Positions 45,390 to 54,247 of a stretch of DNA of 64,000 bases are shown here, piece by piece (within the stretch, counting starts at the first letter, position 1; each line of letters opens with the position of its first letter). Source of the stretch: an uncultured Pirellulaceae bacterium. Lineage in GTDB: Bacteria; Planctomycetota; Planctomycetia; Pirellulales; Pirellulaceae. The notes beneath the pieces are model-generated. The model was given only the letters and a program-made list of their open reading frames with translations, had not been told where the DNA came from and made no database searches. Location of the stretch: NCBI GenBank assembly GCA_938083195.1, contig CALKCK010000004.1:124001-188000 (forward strand). The letters are read 5' to 3'. Made by a program: the position numbers and the translations under genes.

Positions 45390-45602
45390 TCATGCCGCCT
45401 TCTTTTGATCCGATTCATTTCTTTCGTTCGAGTTTTCAGGTTCAACAGTCTTCATGGGATCAAGCTCTTTTCTGAGGATTAACATGTCAGAAGGTGCTTG
45501 AATTCCCAATCGGACTCGGTCTCCCGAGACTCGGACGATCGTTAAAACAATCGAGTCGCCCAACATGATCTTTTCACTTTCCTTCCTGGAAAGAACGAGC
45601 AT
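45390..45602 (-). CDS. csrA: Carbon storage regulator CsrA
   Basis: This small RNA-binding dimer represses or stabilises mRNAs by binding GGA motifs near ribosome sites. The N-terminal MLVLSRKESEKIMLGD and the VRLGIQAP motif are diagnostic. The protein is 70 residues; the last 20 are charged and variable. Its own ribosome site, AAGGA eight bases before the ATG, contains a GGA, so autoregulation is plausible. A 99-residue protein gene lies 42 bases upstream on the same strand and probably shares the transcript, which ends at the 45276-45310 terminator. Confidence 0.96.
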   Translation of the reverse strand: MLVLSRKESEKIMLGDSIVLTIVRVSGDRVRLGIQAPSDMLILRKELDPMKTVEPENSNERNESDQKKAA

Positions 45603-45644
45603 ATCGAGTATCCTTGGTATTAAGTGTTAATATGATTGCGAAAT

Positions 45645-45944
45645 CTATTGCGATAGGATTTTAGGTGCCATCGCGAGCACCGTTCTTTTAAATCGCTCAC
45701 CGGATGAGCCATAAAACAGAATCGAATTTTTGTCGGTTTCCCAAACGGCCGTTAGTTTGACGCTTCTCGGTCCATGTAGGCAAAAGAAAATGCCACATGG
45801 TCGGTTGCCTCTTGTGAGAATTCTCTCGGTGACCTGAAAAATACCTTCTTCGAAATCGTTTTGTTGGCACAACGTATGAGATACAAATTGTCGTAATTGC
45901 TGAATGTTCTTGATCTGAATTGGATCTTGTTGCATTCTCGGCAC
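45645..45944 (-). CDS. Small conserved-type hypothetical protein upstream of csrA
   Basis: This protein of 96-99 residues has no function I can name, but the central pattern GNRPCGIFFCLHGPRSVKLTAVWE followed by ILFYGSSGERF resembles small hypothetical proteins I associate with Pirellulaceae. The start is a GTG at 45944 or an ATG at 45935; a strong GGGAGGAG site sits directly upstream and supports translation here. It precedes csrA by 42 bases on the same strand, so the pair likely forms one operon. Confidence 0.75.
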   Translation of the reverse strand: MPRMQQDPIQIKNIQQLRQFVSHTLCQQNDFEEGIFQVTERILTRGNRPCGIFFCLHGPRSVKLTAVWETDKNSILFYGSSGERFKRTVLAMAPKILSQ

Positions 45945-46423
45945 TTCTCCTCCCTAATTAATTTTGAGCGGCGAAATTCACTTCGAATGGTGTAACCTGG
46001 TCACAAATCAGGCTGACAGTAGGAGGTATCGGCAGGATAGGTTGTTTGCGGGATGTAAAAATGCGTATTTTTCGTAGCTTATTTTGATAGGGTAGCTTTG
46101 AGAAAACAACCAACATAATCCGATCAAGCAAGCTTTGCCGGACGCTCGTTTCATTCGGTACCACGATACAAACTAGACGCTTATCATTTTTGAAGGCGAA
46201 TTAATTTTGGCATGGTCGTTGTAAACGCACACCCGATATGATTTCCCATAGAAAAAACATAAGCTGACTTAAGTGGTTATTCTATTCTTAGTCAGTCGAT
46301 CTTTATTCGTTCGTCTGCCATCGGTATTCGCTCGCTTGTAAGAACGTCGTTGAACAACTTAGGCACGCGTTTTGAAGTTGATATTGCATAAAGCGCGAGT
46401 AAATGATTTTCAGGAACGGTTGA
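45945..46423. other. Divergent intergenic region csrA operon / scpA
   Basis: About 480 bases. A GTG-initiated 68-codon ORF (45958-46164, minus) lies here and ends 13 bases before the small csrA-operon gene, but has no ribosome site or recognisable family, so I do not call it. A sigma-54-like sequence TGGCAT-N5-TTGT (46208-46222, plus) misses the critical GC of the -12 element. Confidence 0.35.
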
Positions 46424-47239
46424 TTGAATTTTAGTATTGAAAGCGATTTTTTTCGGGGGCCAGTCGATCTCCTGCTTTATCTAGTGCGTCGGCACGAGGT
46501 AGAGATTTCGAAAATCGCGCTGGCCGACGTTACCGAAAAATACCTGGAATACATCGATGTCTTGAAAGAAATTTCGATTGATACGGTTGGCGACTTCCTC
46601 GAAGTCGCGAGCATATTGATTGAGCTTAAAACACGAGCCATGCTTCCCCGAACCGAGATAGAGGACGATCAGGAAACGGAAGTAGCCGATCCCCGCAAAG
46701 ACCTCGTGCAGAGATTGCTGTTGTTCAAGCGGTTTAAGGATGCCAGCTCGTTATTGGAGGATCAGGGAGTTGTGTGGCAAAAGCGATACGCCCGGATTGC
46801 GGATGATTTACCAACGCAAAAAGTCGATATGGCTGACCAGCCGATTCACGAGGTCGAGCTGTGGGACTTAGTGAGTGCTTTTGGGCGTGTATTGAGAGAC
46901 AATCGCCCTATTCCTCAGGCTAATATTACCTACGACGAGACCCCAATTCATATATACATGAAACGGATTCACGCGAGAATTGTGTCCCACCAAAGAGTGT
47001 CGTTCACAGATCTGTTTGAGGCGGGGATGCACAAATCAGCAATGGTGGGAATTTTCCTTGCAGTTTTGGAATTAACGAGGCATCACAATGTTCTCGCGCA
47101 GCAATCTGATTTGCATAGCGAGATTCAGATTGTTCCTAACGACGGGTTTAGCGAGCAGCTCGATGTTTCAAATATTGACGACTACAATCCGCATAGTAAA
47201 ACGTTGCCTACGGGCGATCCTGGTTCGATGGTCGATTGA
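46424..47239 (+). CDS. scpA: Segregation and condensation protein A
   Basis: This kleisin subunit bridges SMC heads in the chromosome-condensing SMC-ScpAB complex. The N-terminal FRGPVDLLLYLVRRHEVEISKI and the following FLEVASILIELKTRAMLPR are diagnostic. Length 271 fits. The start is a TTG preceded at eight bases by AGGA; an in-frame stop lies just upstream, so no earlier start exists. scpB and smc are not in the window. The C-terminal winged-helix part is followed by a polar tail. Confidence 0.94.
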   Translation: MNFSIESDFFRGPVDLLLYLVRRHEVEISKIALADVTEKYLEYIDVLKEISIDTVGDFLEVASILIELKTRAMLPRTEIEDDQETEVADPRKDLVQRLLLFKRFKDASSLLEDQGVVWQKRYARIADDLPTQKVDMADQPIHEVELWDLVSAFGRVLRDNRPIPQANITYDETPIHIYMKRIHARIVSHQRVSFTDLFEAGMHKSAMVGIFLAVLELTRHHNVLAQQSDLHSEIQIVPNDGFSEQLDVSNIDDYNPHSKTLPTGDPGSMVD

Positions 47240-47266
47240 ATTTTCGACCCAAACGAAATTTCTAGG

Positions 47267-48079
47267 TTAGTGAGTCTCCGGCGGTGTCTGATCCCTTCCA
47301 TTATTGTCAATTGCGTCAACTTGCCGTTCGGGTTCGAGAATCGTGACTGATTTAATGAGATCGATATTTTTGAATCGATTTAGAATGTAGTCGTTACCTT
47401 GTTTCTTAAATTCCGCTTGAACATTTTCATTCTTTGGATTTTCGCCATACTCAGTATTTATTTTCTTGAGTACGGATTTACCAGTTTTGATCTCTGCAAA
47501 AGGGACAAATGGGCTACCTCCACCAGGTTGCTCGCTGTCTAGCATTGTATTCAGTCCAAGGTTGCAGAACATTTGTACGGAACGACTGTTGGGGTGTGGC
47601 GTTTGCGCAAATGAGAGTGTCCCTGGCGTATTCTTTTTTCCTTTTGAGGGGTCGTCTGGAAATGTCGAATTTCGCCAGGCGGCATTGACTGCAGGGTCGC
47701 CATGGATTCCGAATTGAAACATGAATCCTTCCATGGCTCGGAAAATAGCGATATCACTTTCAAAGTATCCAACTTGGATCATGTTATAGAATCGGTCGGC
47801 AGCATGAGGTGCCCAATCCCGATGAACGGTGATCGTAAAATCCCCTTTGGTAGTTTCGAATTTGGCGTCAAAGATTGATGGGGCGATTGCCGTTGCTAAC
47901 TCTGGTTTCAAAAGTGCTGGATTAAGAGCGGTGGAAGTGTTCGTCAGCGCTTTTGGGTTTAGTCTTAATAAATCGAAATGTTTAACCCGTCCTTTAGTTA
48001 CGCAACCTAATTGCGAGCTTATAAAACTGACTACCAATATCAAAAAAAGCGTGCTTGACCAAAGCTGTTTACGATACAT
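47267..48079 (-). CDS. Cyclophilin-type peptidyl-prolyl isomerase, exported
   Basis: This protein catalyses cis-trans isomerisation of proline bonds outside the cytoplasm. An N-terminal hydrophobic segment ends in SQLGC, a weak lipobox, so it may be a lipoprotein. The cyclophilin domain starts near FETTKGDFTITVHRDWAPHAADRFYNM and has FRAMEGFMFQFG, GTLSFAQ and SVQMFCNLG. The ATG at 48079 is preceded by AAGGAAG at six bases; the ORF-track start is 43 codons upstream without support. It is convergent with scpA. Confidence 0.9.
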   Translation of the reverse strand: MYRKQLWSSTLFLILVVSFISSQLGCVTKGRVKHFDLLRLNPKALTNTSTALNPALLKPELATAIAPSIFDAKFETTKGDFTITVHRDWAPHAADRFYNMIQVGYFESDIAIFRAMEGFMFQFGIHGDPAVNAAWRNSTFPDDPSKGKKNTPGTLSFAQTPHPNSRSVQMFCNLGLNTMLDSEQPGGGSPFVPFAEIKTGKSVLKKINTEYGENPKNENVQAEFKKQGNDYILNRFKNIDLIKSVTILEPERQVDAIDNNGRDQTPPETH

Positions 48080-48397
48080 TTCCATCTTCCTTGAATTGCT
48101 GCGGGGCTTCAACGCGGTTGACTGCAGAAAGCTGTCACGTCGAACGTGCTGGGAAGATAGCAAAAGCTGGATTGGGAACCAATGTCGAGTTTTCGTGAAT
48201 ATGCCCACCCTCTTTGGGGGGAGGACATGCGGGCCACAAATTACAGGCGAGAGGAGGGAGGAACCGTGTTTTTTTGGGGGCAGATTGAGAGTTTTAGTGG
48301 TTTTTCCTGAAAAGCCCCATTCTGGTTATCTTCACTGGTAATCAGTGAAATTTGCTTTTTATCTAAGACCTCCTCCTGATTTGTGAGCTAAGCTTTT
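48080..48397. other. Intergenic region upstream of the cyclophilin gene
   Basis: These 318 bases should hold the cyclophilin promoter. I see no gene or clear motif; a short inverted repeat CACTGGTAATCAGTG lies near 48335. Confidence 0.4.
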
Positions 48398-48428
48398 GTG
48401 ACAGGAATCCGCAGCCTGCGTTTATACA
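48398..48428 (+). promoter_or_regulatory. Weak promoter-like pair before the 37-codon ORF
   Basis: GTGACA (5 of 6 match to TTGACA) and TATACA (4 of 6 match to TATAAT) are separated by 19 bases. The long spacer makes this a weak candidate; its value lies in its position before a small ORF and terminator. Confidence 0.25.
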
Positions 48429-48450
48429 ACACATTGAAGAGAATACTCCG

Positions 48451-48564
48451 ATGGTTGGAAAACGACGGTTATCTTCGATTGCCGCGCGTTTCCATGTAAA
48501 GTTGATCCTTGGGGTGAGACCCCCAAGGGTCAGTTTTACGAAATATTTGGTTGATTTAATTTAA
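48451..48564 (+). CDS. Possible 37-residue basic small protein
   Basis: An ATG-to-TAA ORF of 37 codons, too short for the ORF track, begins MVGKRRLSSIAARF and ends KYLVDLI. The predicted peptide is strongly basic with Lys/Arg and hydrophobic residues mixed. Its stop lies seven bases before a strong intrinsic terminator on the same strand, and an 11-bp inverted repeat (48504-48531) lies inside it. There is only a poor ribosome site (GAAGAGAA). No family is recognised. The alternative is that this strand makes a non-coding RNA and the ORF is chance. Confidence 0.3.
   Translation: MVGKRRLSSIAARFHVKLILGVRPPRVSFTKYLVDLI
48504..48531. repeat. 11-bp inverted repeat (hairpin)
   Basis: GATCCTTGGGG and CCCCAAGGGTC pair over 11 positions (one G-U) around a 6-base loop. 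On the plus strand it is followed by AGTTTT, too short for a terminator. Confidence 0.85.
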
Positions 48565-48570
48565 AATGAA

Positions 48571-48604
48571 ACAAGCCGCTCAGGTGAGCGGCTTGTTTTT
48601 TTTG
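48571..48604 (+). terminator. Strong intrinsic terminator with no annotated plus-strand gene
   Basis: A perfect 12-bp stem ACAAGCCGCTCA/TGAGCGGCTTGT is followed on the plus strand by eight T. On the minus strand it is followed by TTTCATTTT, so it may also end the M16 peptidase transcript, whose stop is 44 bases away. The better T run is on the plus strand. Confidence 0.88.
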
Positions 48605-48647
48605 TGGTCCCGCGCGAAGCGTCACCTGTTCTAAATCTCGTCGGAAA

Positions 48648-51443
48648 CTACTTGTCGCTAGATTCCGATTTTGCCTTGTTAAAGTCTCCCGCTGTAATGA
48701 TCAGCAATCGATCTGGGTTGATGACTTTCTTCATCGCAGCATCGACCTGTTCTTTGGTTAGCGTAGAGATTCGATCATCGCTTGCATTTTGAAATTCCAT
48801 GGTTCGTCCTGTTTTCATGTTAGACAGAAGCTCGCCAGCCAGCTGTCCGTCACGCGCCCGGCCGCCCCGACGATTGATAAGAAAGCTTTCTTTTGCCTTT
48901 TGCAATTCATCGCCGGTGACGCCACTCTCAAGCATGCGGTCGACTTCTTCTTTGACGGTCTCGACGACTTTTTCAGTATTCATTGGATTTGAAATACAGA
49001 ACATCATGTACATCCCGCGTTCATCTTGATCGTCGGCTTGAAATCGAGTCATTGCGGTATAAGAAAGCCCGTCTTGTTTACGAACTCTATCTGCGATTCG
49101 TGAAGACAAAGGTCCGCCCCCCATAATGTAGTTGCCGATCAGCATTGCTTCATAATCAGGGTGGTTTTCATTGATATCAGTCGCAACGCCCGCAATGTAA
49201 ATTGCATTGGCCTTATCCGGTGTGTCCAGATTGACACGCTCCGCTTTGATATCGAGGTTGGCTGGCTCTTCAATTCGTTGGTAAGGCATTTCTGTCTTCC
49301 AGCCATCAAAGACTTTATTTAATTCTGCGAGTGTTGTGGTTGGGTCAAAATCACCGACCACCGCAATTTCACCGAACTGACCGTTGAGGAATTTCTCTTG
49401 GAGGTTTCGTACATCGTCAATATTAACATCTTTCAAGCTTTTAACTTCTTCTTCCATCGTAGGTGTGTATCGCACATTGTCGGCAGGTTGTGGATCCATT
49501 CGGCGAGAGAATTCATTAACGGCAAGGCTCATTGGGTCGGACATGCCCGACTCGATTCCAGTCACCATTTCACTCTGAATAATCTCCATGTCGCTCGGAT
49601 CCAGTTTTGGCTCTCGGAGTGCTTGCCGCATGATGGCGAGAGCTGGAACTAAATTTTTCCGTTCGGTTTGGAGATTGAAATTCAAGGTTCCCAAAGATCC
49701 GCTGAATCCAAGGCTTGCTTTAAGATTATTCAAAGCGTCTTGGTACTCTTGGAAACCTAGTTCTTTGGTTCCACGAGAGAGTAATTGCGGAAGCAAATCA
49801 GCCGCTGCCCGTTTACCTTTCAAGCTATTTTCATCGCCGTAGTGGATGGTTCCACTGAGCGTCACGCGATCTCCTCGAGTCTCTTTAGGGAGTAATGCGA
49901 ATTTCATTCCTGACGTCAATTCGCCAAAGGTTGTTCGCTTTTGAATATTCATAGGCGAAGGGTCAAAGGCTTCGCCGGCAGCCATTGCTTCGCGGCCTTT
50001 GTAGTTAGCCACCATTTTTTTGACGTTGTTTTGAGCATCAATGGCAATTCGATCTGTTTCCTCGGATGGGAAGAAAAGACCAACGGTCCGGTTTGATTGA
50101 ATCATATACTTTTTAGCAAATTCCTGTACGTCTGCCTTGGTGACCGCTTCGAGTCGGTCTCGGTGGAGGAAGTACAGTCGCCAATCACCATAGGATTCCC
50201 ATTCACTCAATGCTGTCGCAAAACGTTCTGTGTTGGCAAACTGTTGCTCTCTCCCTTTGGAGATTGCAACCACAGCTCTTTTTACGTCTTCGTCAGAAAC
50301 TCCGTTTGAGCCGATTGATTCCATCTGCTCAACGAGAATGTCCTTGGCTTTGAGCAGGTCTTTGTCGACCGGAGCTTCTGCATAGGCGAGCATGATTCCA
50401 GGGTCATATCCAATTCGGGCAAAGGCACCCGCACTGGTTGCTAACTTGGTTTCCACCAAAGACTTGTAAAGAGGTCCCGATGGTTGGTTAGAAAGAATAC
50501 GGGCAAGCACCTGTGCCGAAGCGTACTCGGTACTAGAAGCGGAGGGAATGTGATAACCAAGCCCTACAAACTGAACGTCGCCCGAGCGTCGCAGGATGAC
50601 CGTTCGTTCACCGTCCTGGGCCGGTTCCTCGGTATAGGTTTTTGGTAACTTCCGTTCTGGACGAGGAATTGAACCGAAGTTCTTCTCGACTAACTCAAGC
50701 GCGAGGTCGTTGTCGAATTTGCCCGCGATTACCAGTGTAATGTTGTCCGGTTGATAATACTTGCGATAGAAAACCCGGAGGTTGGTCGCAGGAACTCGCA
50801 TAATGTCACTTCGATTACCAATGGTTGATTTTCCGTAATTGTGCCATTGGAACGCAGCGGTCATGATTCGTTGAATCAAGATGCCTTGTGGGTTGTTTTC
50901 GCCGCGCTCAAACTCACTTCGCACAATGGTCATCTCTTTTTCAAGATGCTCCGGTTTGATCCAACTGTTGATCAAGCGATCGGATTCCATTTCGATGGCG
51001 AATTTCAAGTTGTCGTTCGCTACTTTCGGGTCGCCGTCGGGTGCCGGAAGTGTTTCAAAGTAGTTTGTTCGGTCGATCGAGGTGGTGCCGTTCATGTTCA
51101 AAACACCTCGGTTCTTCAGCAATTCCGGAATGTCCGGATGTTTATCGGTTCCCCGAAACAACATGTGTTCAAGAAGGTGAGCCATCCCGGACTCGCCGTA
51201 GCCTTCGTGTCGAGATCCGACGTTGACGGTCATGTTCATCGTAAACTGTGGCTTCGAGTTGTCGGGGAACAGTAATAGCTTGACGCCATTATCGAGGCGG
51301 TACTCGGTGATTCCTTCGACTTCGAACATCTTTTTTGGCTCTTGCGCTTCGGTCGTCTGACCGATCATCGCAACGGCTATCAACGCAACGGCGGCTCGAC
51401 AAGCGAACTGCCAAGAATGAGGAAATTTGGAATGTTTGCTCAC
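48648..51443 (-). CDS. M16 family zinc metallopeptidase (pitrilysin-like), two-module
   Basis: This exported peptidase has 931 residues and two M16 modules. The active N-terminal module carries the inverted zinc motif HLLEH (about 86-90) and the downstream glutamate region SEFERGENNPQG. The C-terminal module (about 500-900) has the substrate-clamp sequence ending in YTAMTRFQ and lacks HxxEH, as expected. A signal peptide covers about 1-33 (ending TTEAQ). The start is a GTG with AAGGA six bases upstream. It probably degrades short peptides in the periplasm. Confidence 0.93.
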   Translation of the reverse strand: MSKHSKFPHSWQFACRAAVALIAVAMIGQTTEAQEPKKMFEVEGITEYRLDNGVKLLLFPDNSKPQFTMNMTVNVGSRHEGYGESGMAHLLEHMLFRGTDKHPDIPELLKNRGVLNMNGTTSIDRTNYFETLPAPDGDPKVANDNLKFAIEMESDRLINSWIKPEHLEKEMTIVRSEFERGENNPQGILIQRIMTAAFQWHNYGKSTIGNRSDIMRVPATNLRVFYRKYYQPDNITLVIAGKFDNDLALELVEKNFGSIPRPERKLPKTYTEEPAQDGERTVILRRSGDVQFVGLGYHIPSASSTEYASAQVLARILSNQPSGPLYKSLVETKLATSAGAFARIGYDPGIMLAYAEAPVDKDLLKAKDILVEQMESIGSNGVSDEDVKRAVVAISKGREQQFANTERFATALSEWESYGDWRLYFLHRDRLEAVTKADVQEFAKKYMIQSNRTVGLFFPSEETDRIAIDAQNNVKKMVANYKGREAMAAGEAFDPSPMNIQKRTTFGELTSGMKFALLPKETRGDRVTLSGTIHYGDENSLKGKRAAADLLPQLLSRGTKELGFQEYQDALNNLKASLGFSGSLGTLNFNLQTERKNLVPALAIMRQALREPKLDPSDMEIIQSEMVTGIESGMSDPMSLAVNEFSRRMDPQPADNVRYTPTMEEEVKSLKDVNIDDVRNLQEKFLNGQFGEIAVVGDFDPTTTLAELNKVFDGWKTEMPYQRIEEPANLDIKAERVNLDTPDKANAIYIAGVATDINENHPDYEAMLIGNYIMGGGPLSSRIADRVRKQDGLSYTAMTRFQADDQDERGMYMMFCISNPMNTEKVVETVKEEVDRMLESGVTGDELQKAKESFLINRRGGRARDGQLAGELLSNMKTGRTMEFQNASDDRISTLTKEQVDAAMKKVINPDRLLIITAGDFNKAKSESSDK

Positions 51444-51760
51444 GTGAAATCCTTAACCAAAAGTACCATAAATGAAGAAGATTTAACCTAGTAACAATCC
51501 GCAATGAAGCTCCAGGCTTACCGCTAATGGGAGAGCTGAGCTTGATTGCTTGGCAGACGTATTAAATCTGACGAACCGTTGCCACGGATTCTAGCATTTG
51601 TTGAAGACAATCGTAAGCGAGGGGGGCTTGTTTGTCTTGCGTCGAAGATTACTTTTTAAACGTAGTCTGACAATGAATTTTGGGAAACGTGGACGAGATT
51701 GTCGGTGTGAAATTTGAAACAGTTTTTAAAGCAGACCTTTGAATTGCGGTGGAGTTCGAA
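51444..51760. other. Divergent intergenic region M16 peptidase / nitroreductase-like gene
   Basis: These 317 bases hold the ribosome sites of both flanking genes at the ends. I see no RNA gene, hairpin or convincing promoter. Confidence 0.4.
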
Positions 51761-52462
51761 ATGCAATCAGAAGACGATATTCAGGCGTTATCTAAGATCA
51801 TTGGCGCTCGTAAGACGCTTAAAGTACTGGGGGATGTTGACCAGCCTGTTTGTTTCACCAAAGAAAACATCGAGAACTACAATCAAAAAGTGATCGAGTC
51901 GATAAAGACGGCAGGTTGGGCGCCATTTCATTATAATCGAGACCGGGACGAACTCGCGGAGCCCTGGCGAGTTTATGTCATCTGGCATGAAGATTGCCAA
52001 ACCATCGCCAGTTGCTTTCATGATTGGTTCCCGGATGTCAAAGCCTCCAACAAGCTGCCGGCGATGTTGTCGGCGTGCGGCGCGTTGATTATCACCACGT
52101 GGCTTCCGCAATTCCGTAGGAAAAATCAACAACTCGAAGGAGTTCAGAATTCGATTGGTCTACCAAAGCAGATCACGATCGACGATGAGCATCTCGCTGC
52201 AGCCGCGGCAATGGTTCAAAATTTACTTCTCCTGTTGACGGCTAATTCAATGGGAACTTATTGGTCCAGCGGCGGTCAGTTCCGGACGCCGGCGATGTTT
52301 GAAAAGCTGGGGATCAATCAGGATGAGTCGTTTCTCAGTGGCGTTTTTGTTGAATACCCAAGCACGCTTGGTGAGTCGGTAGAACGAATTAGCGGCAAGC
52401 AACGAAATAATCGAAGTCAAGATCATGCTTGGTTAAGAGAAGTTCAGTTGAATGAAGATTGA
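51761..52462 (+). CDS. Nitroreductase-like flavoprotein
   Basis: This 233-residue protein shows the layout of the FMN-binding nitroreductase fold: the N-terminal IIGARKTLKVLGD in place of the usual RRSxR, a TAGWAPFHYN segment, the AAAAMVQNLLLLLTANSMGTYWSSGG stretch that normally binds the flavin and NAD(P)H, and a short GVFVEYP strand. The basic FMN-binding N-terminal motif is altered, so flavin binding is not certain. The ATG at 51761 has a GGAG at seven bases; the ORF-track GTG lies within that site. Confidence 0.8.
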   Translation: MQSEDDIQALSKIIGARKTLKVLGDVDQPVCFTKENIENYNQKVIESIKTAGWAPFHYNRDRDELAEPWRVYVIWHEDCQTIASCFHDWFPDVKASNKLPAMLSACGALIITTWLPQFRRKNQQLEGVQNSIGLPKQITIDDEHLAAAAAMVQNLLLLLTANSMGTYWSSGGQFRTPAMFEKLGINQDESFLSGVFVEYPSTLGESVERISGKQRNNRSQDHAWLREVQLNED

Positions 52463-52574
52463 TACCAATGTCATCTTTCGCAAAGATTCGACTCGAATTA
52501 ATTGCGAAGGAATTGGCTGACTTTTGAGTTCGCCGAAAATTATAAATGCCTCGCCTCGAGTTTTGCGTTGTTTG

Positions 52575-53636
52575 TCATTTCAGGACATCCGCAGCGGAAA
52601 CGAATTTGCCTGATTTAACAGCTTCCGACTGCATTTGACAAATCTGAATCCCATCCCGCGCGAGAGACCCGTTTAGAATGTCCGATGGACGATTCTCTGC
52701 AATTGCTCGCGTGACTTCCTCAATTTCTCTTTTAAAAGCAAAGACGGGGTCTCCATCTCCAAGTTCAGGGCGATGAACTTTCCCGTCTTCGGTGAGTACT
52801 TTGAGTGGCATGCTCTCGGGGGTATCGACGAATGCTTGAAAGTCAAATTGAAGTGTGGCGCGTTCTAAGTGGATTTCAAAGCCATGTGTAAATGGACGCC
52901 CTTGCTGATTGATTACTCCACAGGTGCAGGTAACTGCAAACTCAGCATCATCAAAGGAGAAAATCGAATTGCAATAATCTACGACTTCACCACGAGTACG
53001 TCCGCAGCTGTAAACGCCGGCAGGCATTCCAAATAGTAGACGGATGAAATGTGCATCATGGACATGGAGGTCGAAGAGTGGGCCACCAATTACATCGGGG
53101 TCATAAAATTTTGTGAGCCATTGAGGGTCAGAAATGACACGTTTAAAGGTTCCACCTAATAGCTTTCCGTATTCTCCCGAAGCGATGACTTCTCGGGCAT
53201 ATTGAAATTCCGTAAAGTACGGAAGCACTTGTCCTACCATCAGGTGGCGATCGTGTTCTTTACAGATTGCTACCGCGGTATCGCAATCCTCGAGGTTGAG
53301 TGCGAGTGGTTTTTCACAGAAAACGTGCTTCCCCGCTTTGGCAGCAGCTTGAATCGCTTCGCAATGCATCGAGGGTGGAAGGCAAATGTCGATAAAATCT
53401 AGCTCGAGATCAGGATCTTCGAGCATGGCTTGAAGATTTTCGTAGGTTTTGACGCCCGCGAGGTCAACTTGGGCTCCCGGGGGCCCAAAATTACCTTTTA
53501 TTTCGGTCCAGTCGCCGGCTCGCCGTTCTTCTTCCGGGGTGGCAATCGCAACGACTTCGACGCCTGGAAGTTCTTTGTAAGCGAGCCAGTGAATCCAGCC
53601 CATGAAACCAATTCCGGCAATTCCGACTTTCGTCAT
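52575..53636 (-). CDS. Gfo/Idh/MocA family oxidoreductase
   Basis: This NAD(P)-dependent sugar or inositol-type dehydrogenase of 353 residues has the N-terminal Rossmann motif GIAGIGFMGWIHW, the conserved CEKPLALNLEDC with the EKP catalytic lysine, and the C-terminal alpha/beta domain with GGTFKRVIS and DLHVHDAHFIRLLFG. Such genes are greatly expanded in planctomycetes. The substrate is unknown. It stands alone, with GGAA before the ATG. Confidence 0.92.
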   Translation of the reverse strand: MTKVGIAGIGFMGWIHWLAYKELPGVEVVAIATPEEERRAGDWTEIKGNFGPPGAQVDLAGVKTYENLQAMLEDPDLELDFIDICLPPSMHCEAIQAAAKAGKHVFCEKPLALNLEDCDTAVAICKEHDRHLMVGQVLPYFTEFQYAREVIASGEYGKLLGGTFKRVISDPQWLTKFYDPDVIGGPLFDLHVHDAHFIRLLFGMPAGVYSCGRTRGEVVDYCNSIFSFDDAEFAVTCTCGVINQQGRPFTHGFEIHLERATLQFDFQAFVDTPESMPLKVLTEDGKVHRPELGDGDPVFAFKREIEEVTRAIAENRPSDILNGSLARDGIQICQMQSEAVKSGKFVSAADVLK

Positions 53637-53836
53637 TTACTTTCCAATTCCAATGTCTAGAGTTCACTAAAGCGGTTGCGAGTTGGCGATCGGCAGGGAT
53701 GTTACCTAGACGCCAATCTTTGTTATAACAGTTTGAGGCCCAGTTTGTAGGTTTGTTTTGGGTTGGCTGCGCACTGCAGCGTATAAATCACTGCCGTTTG
53801 GTCATTGCGGAGAGTGAGATTCTGAAAGGATATGAA

Positions 53837-54247
53837 ATGCCGATTGAGATGCAACTTGCCAAAATTATTATCAGTGAAATTAACGAGAACCAGATCGTTT
53901 TTCTTCGGGAAGTCGATGGGGAGCGGGAGTTTCCAATTTTAATTGGTATTTTTGAAGCAACGAGTATCGATCGTCGAGTAAAGAATATTTCCCGTCCGCG
54001 ACCGCTGACTCACGACTTGATCGTTGAGGTCGTCGATTCGCTGGGAGGCGAGTTGGACAGCGTCGTGATTACGGAATTACGAGACGCGACCTACTACGCA
54101 AATCTCCGAATCAAGCGGGACGGAGAAATTATTGAAATTGATACGCGTCCCTCCGATGCGATTGCTATCGCTGTTACTTGCTCTCCTCGATTGCCGATTT
54201 ACGTGGCAGAAAATGTACTGGATGAAGCTATTTCTACGGGAGATTGA
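53837..54247 (+). CDS. Bifunctional nuclease family (BFN/DUF151) protein
   Basis: This 136-residue protein matches the DUF151 'bifunctional nuclease' fold through FPILIGIFEATSIDRR, THDLIVEVVDSLGG and the DTRPSDAIAIAV motif. Nuclease activity was described for a plant member; in bacteria the role is unsettled. The start at 53837 follows AAAGGA and gives the conserved MPIEMQLAKI N-terminus; the ORF-track extension of 28 codons is not supported. Its 3' end overlaps the convergent membrane-protein gene by 14 bases. Confidence 0.9.
   Translation: MPIEMQLAKIIISEINENQIVFLREVDGEREFPILIGIFEATSIDRRVKNISRPRPLTHDLIVEVVDSLGGELDSVVITELRDATYYANLRIKRDGEIIEIDTRPSDAIAIAVTCSPRLPIYVAENVLDEAISTGD

Noticed and set aside
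45958-46164. 68-residue ORF upstream of the csrA operon
   Set aside because: GTG start without a ribosome site and no recognisable composition or motif; it lies in a promoter region.
46208-46222. Sigma-54-type promoter TGGCAT-N5-TTGT before scpA
   Set aside because: The -12 GC is replaced and it lies 200 bases from the gene.
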